A stretch of DNA of 64,000 nucleotides from Streptomyces sp. NRRL B-1347 (GTDB lineage Bacteria; Actinomycetota; Actinomycetes; Streptomycetales; Streptomycetaceae), in NCBI RefSeq assembly GCF_000720325.1, contig NZ_JOJM01000058.1, positions 39,845 to 103,844 on the forward strand, read 5' to 3'. Shown piece after piece: positions 1 through 9,897 of this stretch. Below the pieces are notes generated by a model that was given only the letters and a program-made list of their open reading frames with translations, was not told the origin of the DNA and ran no database searches. Made by a program: the position numbers and the translations under genes. The number at the start of each line of letters is the position of its first letter. The stretch's first letter is position 1.

Positions 1-1612
1 CGACACCACCGGACAGGATGCGGCCGGAGGCCGGGGCGGCGAGGTTGTACGCACGGCCCAGACGCGTGATCGAGTCGAGCAGCACGACCACGTCGTGACC
101 CAGCTCCACCAGACGCTTGGCGCGCTCGATGGCGAGCTCGGCGACCGTGGTGTGGTCCTCGGCGGGACGGTCGAAGGTCGAGGAGATGACCTCGCCCTTC
201 ACCGACCGCTGCATGTCGGTGACCTCTTCCGGACGCTCGTCGACGAGGACGACCATCAGGTGGCACTCGGGGCTGTTGTGCGTGATCGCGTTGGCGATCG
301 CCTGCATGATCATGGTCTTGCCGGTCTTCGGCGGGGCCACGATCAGACCGCGCTGGCCCTTGCCGATGGGCGAGACGAGGTCGATGATGCGGGTCGTCAG
401 GACGCCCGGGTCGGTCTCCAGGCGGAGCCGGTCCTGCGGGTAAAGGGGCGTCAGCTTGTTGAACTCCGGCCGCCCGCGGCCGTGTTCGGGCGCCATGCCG
501 TTGACGGAGTCCAGGCGCACCAGGGCGTTGAACTTCTCGCGGCGCTCGCCGTCCTTGGGCTGGCGCACCGCGCCGGTGACGTGGTCGCCCTTGCGCAGGC
601 CGTTCTTGCGGACCTGGGCGAGGGAGACGTACACGTCGTTGGGGCCCGGGAGGTAGCCCGACGTACGGATGAACGCGTAGTTGTCGAGGATGTCCAGGAT
701 GCCCGCGACCGGGATCAGGACGTCGTCGTCGGACACCTGCGGCTCGCCCGCGAAGTCCTCGCGGCCACGACGGCCACGGCGGTCGCGGTACCGGCCGCGG
801 CGGCCGCGGCGACCGCTGCCGTCGTCGTCGAAGTCGTCCTGCTCCTTGCGGTCCTGACGGTCCTGACGGCCGCCCTGGTCCTTGCGGTTGCCACCGCCCT
901 GCTGGTCGTCGCCCTTGTTGCCGCGACGGTCACCGCGCTCGCCGCGCTCCCCGCGGTCGCCGCGCTCGCCACGGTCACCGCGCTCGCGGTCACGGCCGCG
1001 GCCCTGGCGGTCGCGGCGGCCCTGACGGCCCTCGCCCTGCTGGTCGTCGCCCTTGTCGGCGCGGTCGGACTTCGCCTCGGACTGCTCGGCCCTGGGGGCC
1101 TCGGCCTTCGCCTCGCCCTGGCCCTTGGCCTCGGCGGTGACGGTCTCGGGGCTGCCGGCCTCGGCGGTGACGCGACGGCGGCCGCGGCCCGGCTTGTCGT
1201 CGCTCGCCGGCTGGCCGGGGATGTCGATCTGCTGCTGGGCGGGGGCCTTCGGCTCGGCCGGGGCCTCGTCGGACTTGGCGGCCTTCTCGGCGGCCTCACC
1301 GGTGCGCGCCTTGGAGGTGGCGCGGCGCTTCGGCTTGGCCGGGGCCTCCGCGGTGTCGGCGGACTTGGCCGGGGCTCCCCCCGCGGCCTGCGCCTCCTTG
1401 ATGACCTCGATCAGCTGGCTCTTGCGCATCCGCGCGGTGCCCTTGATTCCGAGGCCCGATGCGACCTGCTGCAGTTCCGCCAGCACCATGCCCTCGAGGC
1501 CGGTGCCGCGGCGCCGCCGGGACCCGGCCGAAGCACCGGTGGCAGGCGCCGCAGAGGCGTCCGTGGCGGGCGTGTCGGCAGTCACGCCCATCAGATCGGT
1601 GGTGTCGCTCAC
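1..1612 (-). CDS. rho: Transcription termination factor Rho (C-terminus beyond window)
   Basis: ATP-dependent RNA helicase that ends transcription of untranslated RNA. Read from a GTG at 1612 with an AAGGA ribosome binding site just upstream; 537 codons are inside the window and the C-terminus lies off the left edge. An N-terminal SAP-like segment (LQQVASGLGIKGTARMRKSQ, residues about 47-66) is followed by a long charged insert rich in Arg, Gly, Asp and Gln (about 170-290), typical of actinobacterial Rho. The RNA-binding domain follows (DVLIPVAGILDILDNYAF), then Walker A (APPKTGKT, about 422) and Walker B (VVVLLDSITR). It is monocistronic, with its own leader upstream. Confidence 0.97.
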   Translation of the reverse strand, partial: MSDTTDLMGVTADTPATDASAAPATGASAGSRRRRGTGLEGMVLAELQQVASGLGIKGTARMRKSQLIEVIKEAQAAGGAPAKSADTAEAPAKPKRRATSKARTGEAAEKAAKSDEAPAEPKAPAQQQIDIPGQPASDDKPGRGRRRVTAEAGSPETVTAEAKGQGEAKAEAPRAEQSEAKSDRADKGDDQQGEGRQGRRDRQGRGRDRERGDRGERGDRGERGERGDRRGNKGDDQQGGGNRKDQGGRQDRQDRKEQDDFDDDGSGRRGRRGRYRDRRGRRGREDFAGEPQVSDDDVLIPVAGILDILDNYAFIRTSGYLPGPNDVYVSLAQVRKNGLRKGDHVTGAVRQPKDGERREKFNALVRLDSVNGMAPEHGRGRPEFNKLTPLYPQDRLRLETDPGVLTTRIIDLVSPIGKGQRGLIVAPPKTGKTMIMQAIANAITHNSPECHLMVVLVDERPEEVTDMQRSVKGEVISSTFDRPAEDHTTVAELAIERAKRLVELGHDVVVLLDSITRLGRAYNLAAPASGRILSGGV

Positions 1613-1999
1613 GAAGGGTCCTTCCCTGGAGCGGACGTCGGCCTGTCTGGCTCGGCGACCGGTTGTGCTGTCCGGCGGTCCCTGGTGTGTGGACCGTGCC
1701 GGGGCGGTGGTCCGCCAACGCGGCGGAAGAGTTCACAGATGTGGCGCTTCCCGATGCCGGGCCACTGAGGTGCGGTGGTCACTCGGCTCGGTCACGCCGG
1801 TTCCGGAGCGTGCTCGGCACCGCTCAGTGCGAAGCACAGAGCAGTTTGGGAGGCTCCCGGAAGGATGGATGTCCCGGACGGGGACACAAAGCACCTCGCC
1901 ATGGTGGGGTCGGGTGCAGACTTGAGGTTAACACTACCGGATCCAACAAACATTCCCCCTCTCCAAATCCGGACACCCCGAGTGCGCTGTCCTCCCGGG
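1613..1999 (-). promoter_or_regulatory. rho leader and probable promoter
   Basis: About 390 bases without a convincing gene separate thrB from rho. On the minus strand a TAGTGT hexamer (1936 to 1931) is a plausible -10 box and would give a leader of about 300 nt. Long leaders allow autoregulation in other rho genes; that is inference here. I saw no convincing -35. Confidence 0.4.
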
Positions 2000-2917
2000 T
2001 CAGGGAGCCAGCGGCAGCACACTCGCGCCCGCCGGGTCGAGCGCGAGGCGGTTCGCCGCCCAGCCCTCGCCCGCCAGGCGTGCGACCTTGTCGGCCGCAC
2101 TGTCGTCGACCAGCGCGAGGACCGTGGGTCCGGCGCCGGAGATCACCGCGGGTACGCCGTCGGCGCGCAGGCTCTCCACCAGGGCGGTGCTCTCCGGCAT
2201 GGCCGGGGCGCGGTACTCCTGGTGCAGGCGGTCCTCGGTGGCGGGCAGCAGCAGCTCGGGGCGCCTGGTCAGGGCCTCGACGAGCAGGGCGGCCCGGCCC
2301 GCGTTGACGGCCGCGTCCACGTGCGGGACGGTGCGCGGCAGCAGTCCGCGGGCGGTTTCGGTGAGCACGGGCTTTCCGGGTACGAAAACCACCGGAACGA
2401 TGGAATCGACGGGGTCCATCCTGATGGCGCGGGCCGCGGAGCCGTCCATCCAGGAGGCCGTGAAGCCGCCGAGCAGGCAGGCCGCGACGTTGTCGGGGTG
2501 GCCCTCGATCTCGGTGGCGAGCTCCAGGAGCGCGGCGTCGTCGAGGCGGGCCTCGCCACCTATGGTCACCGCCCGTGCGGCGACGATCCCGGCGCAGATC
2601 GCGGCGGACGAGGAGCCGAGGCCGCGGCCGTGCGGGATGCGGTTGGCGCAGACGACCTCGAGGCCGCGCGGCTGCCCGCCGAGCAGGTCGAAGGCGGTGC
2701 GCAGGGAGCGTACGAGCAGGTGCGACTCGTCGCGCGGGAGGGTGTCGCTGCCCTCGCCTGCGATGTCGACGTGCAGGCCGGAGTCGGCGACGCGTACGAC
2801 CACGTCGTCGTAGAGCCCCAGCGACAGGCCCAGGGCGTCGAAGCCCGGGCCGAGGTTGGCGCTGGTGGCGGGGACGCGCACCCTGACGGCGGCGGCGCGG
2901 AACGCGGGACCGGCCAT
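2000..2917 (-). CDS. thrB: Homoserine kinase
   Basis: Phosphorylates L-homoserine to O-phosphohomoserine with ATP in the cytoplasmic threonine branch. 305 aa from the ATG at 2917, chosen because AAGGAGAG lies about 10 nt upstream; the frame stays open further but the extension looks non-coding. GHMP-kinase features are clear: N-terminal PATSANLGPGFDALGLSLG and the phosphate-binding loop PHGRGLGSSSAA near residue 95. It is third in hom-thrC-thrB, with a 256 nt gap behind thrC that could hold a secondary promoter. Confidence 0.95.
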   Translation of the reverse strand: MAGPAFRAAAVRVRVPATSANLGPGFDALGLSLGLYDDVVVRVADSGLHVDIAGEGSDTLPRDESHLLVRSLRTAFDLLGGQPRGLEVVCANRIPHGRGLGSSSAAICAGIVAARAVTIGGEARLDDAALLELATEIEGHPDNVAACLLGGFTASWMDGSAARAIRMDPVDSIVPVVFVPGKPVLTETARGLLPRTVPHVDAAVNAGRAALLVEALTRRPELLLPATEDRLHQEYRAPAMPESTALVESLRADGVPAVISGAGPTVLALVDDSAADKVARLAGEGWAANRLALDPAGASVLPLAP

Positions 2918-3173
2918 CGCTCGATGACTCTCCTTGAGCTGCGATTTGTGGAGGACTTGCCGCCTCGGCCGGCGCTCGGCCGACGAGAAACGGCAGCACC
3001 CGAGAGCCGCCTCGGCGGGCGGCACCACGGCACATGCGGCGGCATATGCGGGGTGGGTTCGCTACAGCCTATCGAAGGAAGGTTCTGCGGCGACATAGGG
3101 CGCACAGGAGGCGCACGATGCGTGTCGCGAGCCCCCTGTGCACCCCCTGTGGGGAGTTGCGGGGTTTGGGGCG

Positions 3174-4232
3174 TTACGCCAGACCGAGGCGCTCCGCCGC
3201 GGCCGCCGCGTCCACCGGCACGGTGACCGGCTGCGGGGCTCCCGCGACCGCCCAGTCCGGGTCCTTGAGGCCGTTGCCGGTGACCGTGCAGACGATGCGC
3301 TGGCCCTTGTCGACCTTGCCCTGCTCGGCGGCCTTCAGCAGACCGGCGACGGACGCGGCGGACGCGGGCTCGACGAAGACGCCCTCCTGGGAGGCCAACA
3401 GCTTGTAGGCGCGCAGGATCTCACGGTCCGTCACCTCGTCGATGAAGCCGCCCGACTCGTCGCGCGCGGCGAGCGCGTGCTGCCACGACGCGGGGTTGCC
3501 GATGCGAATCGCGGTGGCGATCGTCGAGGGGTCCTTGACGACCTCGCCGCGCACGATGGGCGCCGAACCGGAGGCCTGGAAGCCCCACATCCGCGGGGTG
3601 CTCGTGGCCACCTGGTCGGCGGCGTACTCCTTGTAGCCCTTCCAGTAGGCCGTGATGTTGCCCGCGTTGCCGACCGGCAGGACGTGGATGTCCGGGGCCT
3701 GGCCGAGGGCGTCCACGATCTCGAACGAGGCGGTCTTCTGGCCCTCGATGCGGAACGGGTTGACCGAGTTGACCAGGGCCACCGGGTAGTTCTCGGACAG
3801 GCCGCGGGCCAGGTTCAGGCAGTCGTCGAAGTTGCCGTCGACCTGGAGGATCTTCGAGCCGTAGACGAGCGCCTGGCCCATCTTGCCGAGGGCGATCTTG
3901 CCCTGCGGCACCAGGACCGCGCAGACCATGCCCGCGCGGACGGCGTAGGCGGCGGCCGACGCCGAGGTGTTGCCGGTGGAGGCGCAGATGACGGCCTTGG
4001 CCCCCTCCTCCTTGGCCTTGGTGATCGCCATGGTCATGCCGCGGTCCTTGAAGGACCCGGTCGGGTTCGCGCCCTCGACCTTGAGGTGGACCTCGCAGCC
4101 GGTGCGCTCGGAGAGCACCTGCGCGGGCACGAGCGGCGTACCGCCCTCACGGAGCGTCACGACCGGCGTGGTGTCGGAGACGGGGAGACGGTCCCGGTAC
4201 TCCTCGATGATTCCGCGCCACTGGTGGGTCAT
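3174..4232 (-). CDS. thrC: Threonine synthase
   Basis: PLP enzyme converting O-phosphohomoserine to threonine. 352 aa, the usual length of the short actinobacterial form. The PLP lysine lies in GSFKDRGM (about residue 61), followed by the phosphate-cofactor loop [12 protein letters not shown] and a C-terminal [11 protein letters not shown]. Its start is 6 nt after the hom stop, so the two are almost certainly co-transcribed and probably translationally coupled. Confidence 0.96.
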   Translation of the reverse strand: MTHQWRGIIEEYRDRLPVSDTTPVVTLREGGTPLVPAQVLSERTGCEVHLKVEGANPTGSFKDRGMTMAITKAKEEGAKAVICASTGNTSASAAAYAVRAGMVCAVLVPQGKIALGKMGQALVYGSKILQVDGNFDDCLNLARGLSENYPVALVNSVNPFRIEGQKTASFEIVDALGQAPDIHVLPVGNAGNITAYWKGYKEYAADQVATSTPRMWGFQASGSAPIVRGEVVKDPSTIATAIRIGNPASWQHALAARDESGGFIDEVTDREILRAYKLLASQEGVFVEPASAASVAGLLKAAEQGKVDKGQRIVCTVTGNGLKDPDWAVAGAPQPVTVPVDAAAAAERLGLA

Positions 4233-4238
4233 TGCTGC

Positions 4239-5531
4239 TTACTCCCCTTCAACCCGCATGATGCTGGCGACACCACGCACGGTGTCGAGATTGCGCAGCG
4301 CCTCGACGGTGCCGCTGAGGGCGGCGTCGGGCGCACGGTGGGTGACGACGACGAGGGAGGCCTCGCCGTCCTTGACCGTCTGACGGACGGTGTCGATGGA
4401 GACGCCGTGCTCGGCGAAGACGGTGGCCACCTGGGCGAGGACGCCCGGCTTGTCGGCCACGTCGAGGCTGATGTGGTACCGCGTGACGACCTCGCCCATG
4501 GAGCTCACGGGCAGCTGGGTGTACGCGGAGTCACCGGGTCCGGTGGACTCGCCGAGCTTGTTGCGGCACACCGCGACCAGGTCGCCGAGGACGGCGGACG
4601 CGGTCGGCGAGCCGCCCGCGCCGGGGCCGTAGAACATCAGCTGACCGGCGGCCTCGGCCTCCACGAAGACCGCGTTGTACGCCCCGCGGACGCTGGCCAG
4701 CGGGTGGCTGAGCGGAATCATCGCCGGGTGCACGCGGGCGGTGACGGAACCGCCGTCGGCGGCCCGCTCGCAGATGGCGAGCAGCTTGATGGTGCAGCCC
4801 ATGCGCTTCGCGGACGCGAAGTCGGCGGCGGTGACCTCGGTCATCCCCTCGCGGTAGACGTCGTCGAGGCGCACCCGGGTGTGGAAGGCGATGCCGGCGA
4901 GGATCGCGGCCTTGGCGGCGGCGTCGAAGCCCTCGACGTCGGCGGTCGGGTCCGCCTCCGCGTACCCGAGGGCGGTGGCCTCGTCCAGGGCTTCCTGGTA
5001 GCCGGCGCCGGTGGTGTCCATCGCGTCGAGGATGAAGTTGGTCGTGCCGTTCACGATGCCGAGGACGCGGTTGACCTTGTCTCCGGCGAGCGACTCGCGC
5101 AGCGGCCTGATCAGCGGAATCGCGCCGGCCACGGCCGCTTCGTAATAAAGATCACGTCCGTGCTGCTCGGCGGCGGCGTGCAGCGCGGCGCCGTCCTGGG
5201 CGATGAGCGCCTTGTTCGCCGAGACCACGGACGCGCCGTGCTCGAAGGCGGTGGTGATGAGGGTGCGGGCGGGCTCGATGCCGCCGATGACCTCGACGAC
5301 GACGTCGATGTCCCCGCGTTTGACGAGCGCGGTGGCGTCCGTCGTCACGAGCGCCGGGTCGATGCCCTCGCGCACCTTGGAGGGGCGCCGGACGGCGACC
5401 CCGGCGAGCTCCACCGGGGCGCCGATCCTGGCTGTGAGGTCGTCGGCGTGCGTCGTCATGATGCGCGCCACCTCTGAGCCGACAACCCCACAGCCCAGCA
5501 GCGCCACCTTCAGCGGACGCGTACGCATCAT
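4239..5531 (-). CDS. hom: Homoserine dehydrogenase
   Basis: NAD(P)-dependent reduction of aspartate semialdehyde to homoserine, the branch point to threonine, methionine and isoleucine. 430 aa: an N-terminal Rossmann loop (ALLGCGVVGSEVARI), the catalytic middle region (GIVNGTTNFIL and the ALGYAEADPTADVEGFDAAA stretch), and a C-terminal ACT domain from about residue 350 (ISLDVADKPGVLAQVATVF), expected to bind threonine for feedback control. A GAAGGAAACGAGG ribosome binding site precedes the ATG. It heads the hom-thrC-thrB operon. Confidence 0.96.
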   Translation of the reverse strand: MMRTRPLKVALLGCGVVGSEVARIMTTHADDLTARIGAPVELAGVAVRRPSKVREGIDPALVTTDATALVKRGDIDVVVEVIGGIEPARTLITTAFEHGASVVSANKALIAQDGAALHAAAEQHGRDLYYEAAVAGAIPLIRPLRESLAGDKVNRVLGIVNGTTNFILDAMDTTGAGYQEALDEATALGYAEADPTADVEGFDAAAKAAILAGIAFHTRVRLDDVYREGMTEVTAADFASAKRMGCTIKLLAICERAADGGSVTARVHPAMIPLSHPLASVRGAYNAVFVEAEAAGQLMFYGPGAGGSPTASAVLGDLVAVCRNKLGESTGPGDSAYTQLPVSSMGEVVTRYHISLDVADKPGVLAQVATVFAEHGVSIDTVRQTVKDGEASLVVVTHRAPDAALSGTVEALRNLDTVRGVASIMRVEGE

Positions 5532-5644
5532 CCGACCTCGTTTCCTTCTCCAAGTACGGTGGGTCCAGTCTCACCCACCGGAACGGTGTTTCTGACCAAA
5601 GTCCGGATCGTGAGACATCTATTTCACTAACCGGTTGTATCGGG

Positions 5645-5660
5645 TCCGGTTGCCACCGGA
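5645..5660 (-). terminator. Hairpin just downstream of lysA
   Basis: A perfect 6-bp inverted repeat, TCCGGT-TGCC-ACCGGA, lies 8 nt after the lysA stop codon and before the hom promoter region. It has no U tract, as is common in high-GC bacteria, so termination activity is inferred. Confidence 0.45.
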
Positions 5661-5668
5661 CGGGTGGT

Positions 5669-7060
5669 TCACCCGACGTCGAGCCGCATCAGGTCGTCCT
5701 CGGTCTCCCGGCGCACGATGACGCGGCCCGCGCCGTCCGCGACGGCGACGACCGGCGGGCGGAGCGCGTGGTTGTAGTTGCTGGCCATGGAGCGGCAGTA
5801 CGCGCCGGTCGCGGGGACGGCGATGAGGTCGCCGGGGGCGAGGTCGGCGGGCAGGAAGGCGTCGCGGACGACGATGTCGCCGCTCTCGCAGTGCTTGCCG
5901 ACGACGCGCACGAGCATCGGCTCCGCTGCGGACGAGCGGGACACGAGCGCGACGCTGTACTCGGCGTCGTAGAGCGCGGTGCGGATGTTGTCCGACATGC
6001 CGCCGTCCACGGAGACGTACGTCCGCAGGCCGTCGAGGGGCTTGATGGTGCCGACCTCGTACAGCGTGAAGGCGGTCGGGCCGACGACGGCGCGGCCCGG
6101 CTCGACGGAGAGCCGGGGCACGCGCAGGCCCGCCCGCTCGCACTCGCGCGTGACGATCTCGCGCAGGGCGGTGGCGATCTCGTGCGGCTCGCGCGGGTCG
6201 TCGGCCGGGGTGTAGGCGATGCCGAGGCCGCCGCCGAGGTCGATCTCGGGCAGTTCGACGCCGTGCTCGTCGCGGATGTCCTTCAGCAGGCCCACCACGC
6301 GGTGGGCGGCCACCTCGAATCCGGAGGTGTCGAAGATCTGCGAGCCGATGTGGCTGTGGATGCCGACGAGGTCGAGCCCGTCGAGCTTGAGGGCGCGCCG
6401 CACGGCCTCGGCGGCCTGGCCCCCGGCGAGCGGGATGCCGAACTTCTGGTCCTCGTGGGCGGTGGCGATGAACTCGTGCGTGTGGGCCTCGACGCCGACG
6501 GTCACCCGGATCTGCACGCGCTGCCGGGTGCCGAGGCCGTCGGCGATGTGCGCGACCCGCACGATCTCCTGGAAGGAGTCGAGCACGATGCGGCCGACGC
6601 CGGCCCGGACGGCCCGCTCGATCTCCGCGGCGCTCTTGTTGTTGCCGTGGAAGGCGATGCGGTCGGCGGGCATGCCCGCGTCCAGGGCGGTGGCCAGCTC
6701 GACGCCGGAGCACACGTCGAGGTTGAGGCCCTCCTCGTGCAGCCACCGCACGACGGCGCGGGAGAGGAAGGCCTTGCCCGCGTAGAACACGTCGGCGTCG
6801 GGGCCGAAGGCGTCGCGCCAGGCCTGGCAGCGGGCGCGGAAGTCGGCCTCGTCGAGGACGTAGGCGGGCGTGCCGAACTCCTCGGCGATGCGCAGCACGT
6901 CGGTGCCGCCCACGCCGACGACGCCGTCGGCGCCGCGGCTTACGGTCTTCGACCAGACCTTGGGGTCGAGGGCGTTGAGGTCGGCGGGCGGCGGGGAGTA
7001 GTGGCCCTCGGGCAGGACGTCTCCGTGCCGGGGTCCTGCGGGGTGGGCGGAACGGCTCAT
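5669..7060 (-). CDS. lysA: Diaminopimelate decarboxylase
   Basis: PLP-dependent decarboxylation of meso-diaminopimelate to L-lysine, the last step of lysine synthesis. 463 aa from the ATG at 7060 (MSRSAHPAG); the open frame runs upstream into nrtL but that part is not LysA-like. Fold type III signatures: PLP lysine in [45 protein letters not shown], and the C-terminal substrate motif GKHCESGDI. It begins 22 nt after the nrtL stop, so the two probably share a transcript. Confidence 0.96.
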   Translation of the reverse strand: MSRSAHPAGPRHGDVLPEGHYSPPPADLNALDPKVWSKTVSRGADGVVGVGGTDVLRIAEEFGTPAYVLDEADFRARCQAWRDAFGPDADVFYAGKAFLSRAVVRWLHEEGLNLDVCSGVELATALDAGMPADRIAFHGNNKSAAEIERAVRAGVGRIVLDSFQEIVRVAHIADGLGTRQRVQIRVTVGVEAHTHEFIATAHEDQKFGIPLAGGQAAEAVRRALKLDGLDLVGIHSHIGSQIFDTSGFEVAAHRVVGLLKDIRDEHGVELPEIDLGGGLGIAYTPADDPREPHEIATALREIVTRECERAGLRVPRLSVEPGRAVVGPTAFTLYEVGTIKPLDGLRTYVSVDGGMSDNIRTALYDAEYSVALVSRSSAAEPMLVRVVGKHCESGDIVVRDAFLPADLAPGDLIAVPATGAYCRSMASNYNHALRPPVVAVADGAGRVIVRRETEDDLMRLDVG

Positions 7061-7082
7061 GGCTCTTTCGACTCTTCTCGTC

Positions 7083-8186
7083 TCACAGGTACGCGGGCGC
7101 GCTGATGCCGAGCAGGGACAGGCCGCCGGCGAGCACCGTCCCGGCGGCTTCGGCGAGCGCGAGCCGGGCCCGGTGGGCGGCCGAGGGTTTCTCGTCACCG
7201 AGGGGCAGCACGGTGTGGGCCCGCGCGAGGAGGGCGTCAGCGGTACGGACGAGGTGCCGGGCGAGCCGGTCGGGCGCGCGGTGGCGGGCGGCGGCGGCGA
7301 GGACGACGGGGTAGTCGCCGAGGGCGCCGAGCAGCGAGTGTCCGTCGTCCCCCGCTGCTTCTGCCACTGCTTTTTCCACGCCGTGGCCACCGTGGGCGTC
7401 GCGGGTGTCACGGGTGTCACCGGGGGCGGCGGTGAAGCCGAGGTCCGCGGCGTTGCGGGTGAGGGCGCGGGCGCGGGCGTGCGCGTACCGGACGCGGAAC
7501 AGGGGGTTGGTCTCGCGCTGGGCGAGGTGGTCGTCGCCGGTGTGCGGGCGGTCGTGGGCGGCGGGCAGGAGCAGGGCCCAGCGGGCGGCGTCGCGGCCGA
7601 GGCGCAGCGGGTCCGGCTCGGCCGGGGCGGGGACCGGGCGGAGGGCGGGCAGCGGGACCGGGGGGCGTCCGTGTGCGTCCACGCGTACGCCGAGGACCTC
7701 GGCCCAGGCGGGGTCGGGGGCCGTGTCGCAGGTGACGCGGACGAGGGCGCCCTGGGAGCGCAGGACGCGGCGCGCGCTGTCGGCGACGACGGCGGCGCGG
7801 AGCTCGTGCGGGATGTGCAGCTGGACCAGTTCCCCGGTGTCCGGGACGTGGCCGTACGTCTCGCCGCGGGCGAGGATCTCGGCGACGAGCCGGGCGCCGG
7901 GGGCGCCGTCGAGGGTGATGCTGAGGAAGCCGGGGCCCGTGACGTCGGCGCGGGCGATGCCGGGCTCGGCGGTGAGGCGCGCGGAGAGGATCTCGGCGAC
8001 GCGGCGCGGGGGCGCGCCGGCTTCGCGGGCGATCGTCAGGGCGAGGTTGCTGGCGTAGTCGCCGCGGCCGCCGGGGCGCGGCCGTTCCACGTGCGCCCGC
8101 TCGGGCACGGTGGCGCTGAGCTCTCCGGCGGCCACGGCGGCGCGCATGGCGCGCAGCACGGTGCGGGAGAGCTCGACGGGTGTCAC
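7083..8186 (-). CDS. nrtL: ArgS-related anticodon-binding protein (NrtL-like), not a complete synthetase
   Basis: 367 aa from a GTG at 8186 ([11 protein letters not shown]); an upstream start at 8216 is possible. The N-terminus resembles the arginyl-tRNA synthetase N-terminal (Add-1) domain ([29 protein letters not shown]), and [20 protein letters not shown] near residue 260 matches the start of the DALR anticodon-binding domain. Between them there is no HIGH and no KMSKS-type motif and the core is much shortened, so it cannot charge tRNA in the normal way. Its role is unknown; tRNA binding is inference. Such proteins are a conserved neighbour of lysA in Streptomyces. Confidence 0.8.
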   Translation of the reverse strand: MTPVELSRTVLRAMRAAVAAGELSATVPERAHVERPRPGGRGDYASNLALTIAREAGAPPRRVAEILSARLTAEPGIARADVTGPGFLSITLDGAPGARLVAEILARGETYGHVPDTGELVQLHIPHELRAAVVADSARRVLRSQGALVRVTCDTAPDPAWAEVLGVRVDAHGRPPVPLPALRPVPAPAEPDPLRLGRDAARWALLLPAAHDRPHTGDDHLAQRETNPLFRVRYAHARARALTRNAADLGFTAAPGDTRDTRDAHGGHGVEKAVAEAAGDDGHSLLGALGDYPVVLAAAARHRAPDRLARHLVRTADALLARAHTVLPLGDEKPSAAHRARLALAEAAGTVLAGGLSLLGISAPAYL

Positions 8187-8287
8187 GGGACCAGGGTAGG
8201 GGAGGCGAGGGGGCACTGGCGTGCACGGGGGCGCGGGCCCGGCGCCCCACGCCCCGAGCGGCGCCTTCGGCTGCCCGCGGGACCGTC

Positions 8288-8340
8288 GTGGCTGGTCACG
8301 CCCGCGCGGCGGAGCCGCACAGCGACGCGGCCCGCACCCG
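8288..8340. repeat. Interspersed repeat, copy 1 (degenerate)
   Basis: Shares the core GTGGCTGGTCxCGCCCGCGC and GGCGGAGCCGCA with copies at 25.7, 53.5 and 56.0 kb. This copy has lost the GC-rich hairpin that ends the others. It lies between nrtL and the response-regulator gene. Confidence 0.7.
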
Positions 8341-8346
8341 CCCGGG

Positions 8347-8847
8347 TCAAGGGTGTCCGGCCCGCTCCGGGCCGCCGCCCGGGCAGGGCGTTCCCAGGGG
8401 GCCGTCGCCGTGGTCGGCGCGGCCCATCAACTGGCGTACGACGGTGACGAGTTCCGCGGGCTCGAAGGGCTTGGCCAGGAACGCGTCGACGCCGACGTCG
8501 AGACCCGCCTCCACCTCGTACTGCGTACAGGCGCTGACCACGACGAGCGGCACGTCCCGGGTGCGCGGGTCGGCGCGCAGCCGGGCGGCGGTGCGCAGGC
8601 CGTCGAGGCGGGGCATGACCACGTCCAGGGTGACGACGTCCGGCCGGACCTGGTGCACGACGTCCAGGCACTCGGCACCGTCGGCCGCGGTCACGACCTC
8701 GAAGCCCTCCAGCTCGAGATTGACCCTGATCAGTTGCCGGATGACCTTGTTGTCGTCCACAACAAGCACACGGCCGGGCACGCCTGGCACAACTCGAGAG
8801 TAGGTCGACACCCGCCGTCGCGTCCGGGTTTTCCCTACTTCCGCCAC
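8347..8847 (-). CDS. Single-domain response regulator (CheY-like)
   Basis: Receiver domain without an output domain, up to 166 aa. Acidic pocket VVDDNK, phosphoacceptor Asp in VTLDVVMPRLDGL, conserved Thr/Ser position VVVSACT and Lys in FLAKPFEP are all present. The first 20 residues look poorly conserved; a GTG close to VPGVPGRVLVVDD may be the true start. The C-terminal tail is Gly/Pro-rich. No kinase gene is adjacent, so its partner is unknown. It is the last core-type gene before the accessory island. Confidence 0.85.
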   Translation of the reverse strand: MAEVGKTRTRRRVSTYSRVVPGVPGRVLVVDDNKVIRQLIRVNLELEGFEVVTAADGAECLDVVHQVRPDVVTLDVVMPRLDGLRTAARLRADPRTRDVPLVVVSACTQYEVEAGLDVGVDAFLAKPFEPAELVTVVRQLMGRADHGDGPLGTPCPGGGPERAGHP

Positions 8848-8883
8848 TTGCGAGGGAGCCTCCGGGGGCCCGCGGGACCGCCG

Positions 8884-9639
8884 TCAGGTCCGTGTCTGCG
8901 CCTCGATCCCGTCGAGCAGGAACTCGAGTCCGAGGGCGAAGTTGGCGTCCCAGTCGTCGTCGGAGATGTACTGGTTCGCGGCGACCGTCGGGTACCGCTC
9001 GCGCTGGCGCTCCAGGTACTCCTGGCCCATCCGGGCCTCCTCCGCGGAAAGCCGCAGACTGGACTGGGTGGCGGTGGCACCCATCACGTGGTTGTAGAGC
9101 GCCCACGTGGCCGCGTTCAGCCGCTTCTCGGTGAGTCCGGCGCGCAGCAGGGCGGACTGCAGGAACTCCATCCAGGTCAGGAAGTTGGGCCCCATCAGGG
9201 GCCGTTGCCGCGAGGGCACGGTGGCGGCCCAGGGGTGCCGCAGCATGGCCTGCCGCCAGTCGTTGACCAGGGTGGCGATGTCCTGCCGGGGGTCGTCGCC
9301 GTGCCGGTCGGGGACCGGTGTCTCGCCGAAGATCGCGTCGACGGCGAGGTCGATGACGTCGCCCTTCGTCTTCACGTGCCAGTACAGCGTCGTGGCGCCC
9401 GCCTGCAGCCGTTCGGCCAGGCGGCGCATCGTGAGGCGGTCCATCCCCTCCTCGTCCAGGAGGTCGACGGCCGCCCGGACGATGCGGGCCCGGGTGAGCG
9501 GCGGCTCTCCCTTGTCCCGCGGGGGTCGCAGCCAGACGTTGCCGACTGCCCCGCCGGGCTCGCTCTTCGTGCGTTCTTTGCCTGCGATGACATTCACCTC
9601 CACAGTCACGCGGCTCACTACGGGCGCACCACGCGTCAC
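8884..9639 (-). CDS. TetR family regulator with tetracycline-repressor-type C-terminal domain
   Basis: 251 aa. Helix-turn-helix at about residues 50-95 (LTRARIVRAAVDLLDEEGMD, MRRLAERLQAGATTLYWHVK), then a long all-helical ligand domain of the TetR_C type. The first 40 residues are weakly supported and the start may lie further in. It is divergent from the MFS exporter at 9.9 kb with about 260 nt between them. That is the classic arrangement for a repressor of an exporter that senses the cluster product (inference). Confidence 0.85.
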   Translation of the reverse strand: MTRGAPVVSRVTVEVNVIAGKERTKSEPGGAVGNVWLRPPRDKGEPPLTRARIVRAAVDLLDEEGMDRLTMRRLAERLQAGATTLYWHVKTKGDVIDLAVDAIFGETPVPDRHGDDPRQDIATLVNDWRQAMLRHPWAATVPSRQRPLMGPNFLTWMEFLQSALLRAGLTEKRLNAATWALYNHVMGATATQSSLRLSAEEARMGQEYLERQRERYPTVAANQYISDDDWDANFALGLEFLLDGIEAQTRT

Positions 9640-9897
9640 CGAGTGTTCGCCGGTCGAGTCTTACACGTCCGGACCACCGGTCCGGCTCCCCGGGGCCCCG
9701 TCCGCCCGGCCGCTGCCGACGTCCCCGAAATTTTTACTTCTTCCCAACTCCCTTGAAAACAAGGGCAGTTGACACCTCCCGAGCGCGACCCCGGCCCGCT
9801 TTCCGGCATGGCCCGGCACGCAGGGCTGTAGTACAGTCACCGCTCACTAGAACATCGATCGAGTCACCCGACCATAGTGCGAGTAGATGTGACAGAC
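9640..9897. promoter_or_regulatory. Divergent TetR/MFS promoter region
   Basis: Contains an AT-rich patch (AAATTTTTACTTC, 9728-9740), a TTGACACCTC element at 9769-9778 similar to the motif found elsewhere in the cluster, and a short palindrome CTGTAGTACAG (9826-9836) followed by ATCGATCGA (9854-9862). The palindrome is the best visible candidate for the TetR operator; this is inference. Confidence 0.4.

Noticed and set aside
95..2307. Long plus-strand open frames across rho and thrB
   Set aside because: They are antisense shadows of high-GC genes: no family match, no ribosome binding sites, and Ala/Arg/Gly-rich translations typical of the wrong frame.
8850..9640. attL copy of the tRNA-Arg 3' end at the left island border
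   Set aside because: Scanned by eye for the TTCGAATCCTGCC segment on both strands and not found; an alignment search would be needed to exclude a diverged copy.
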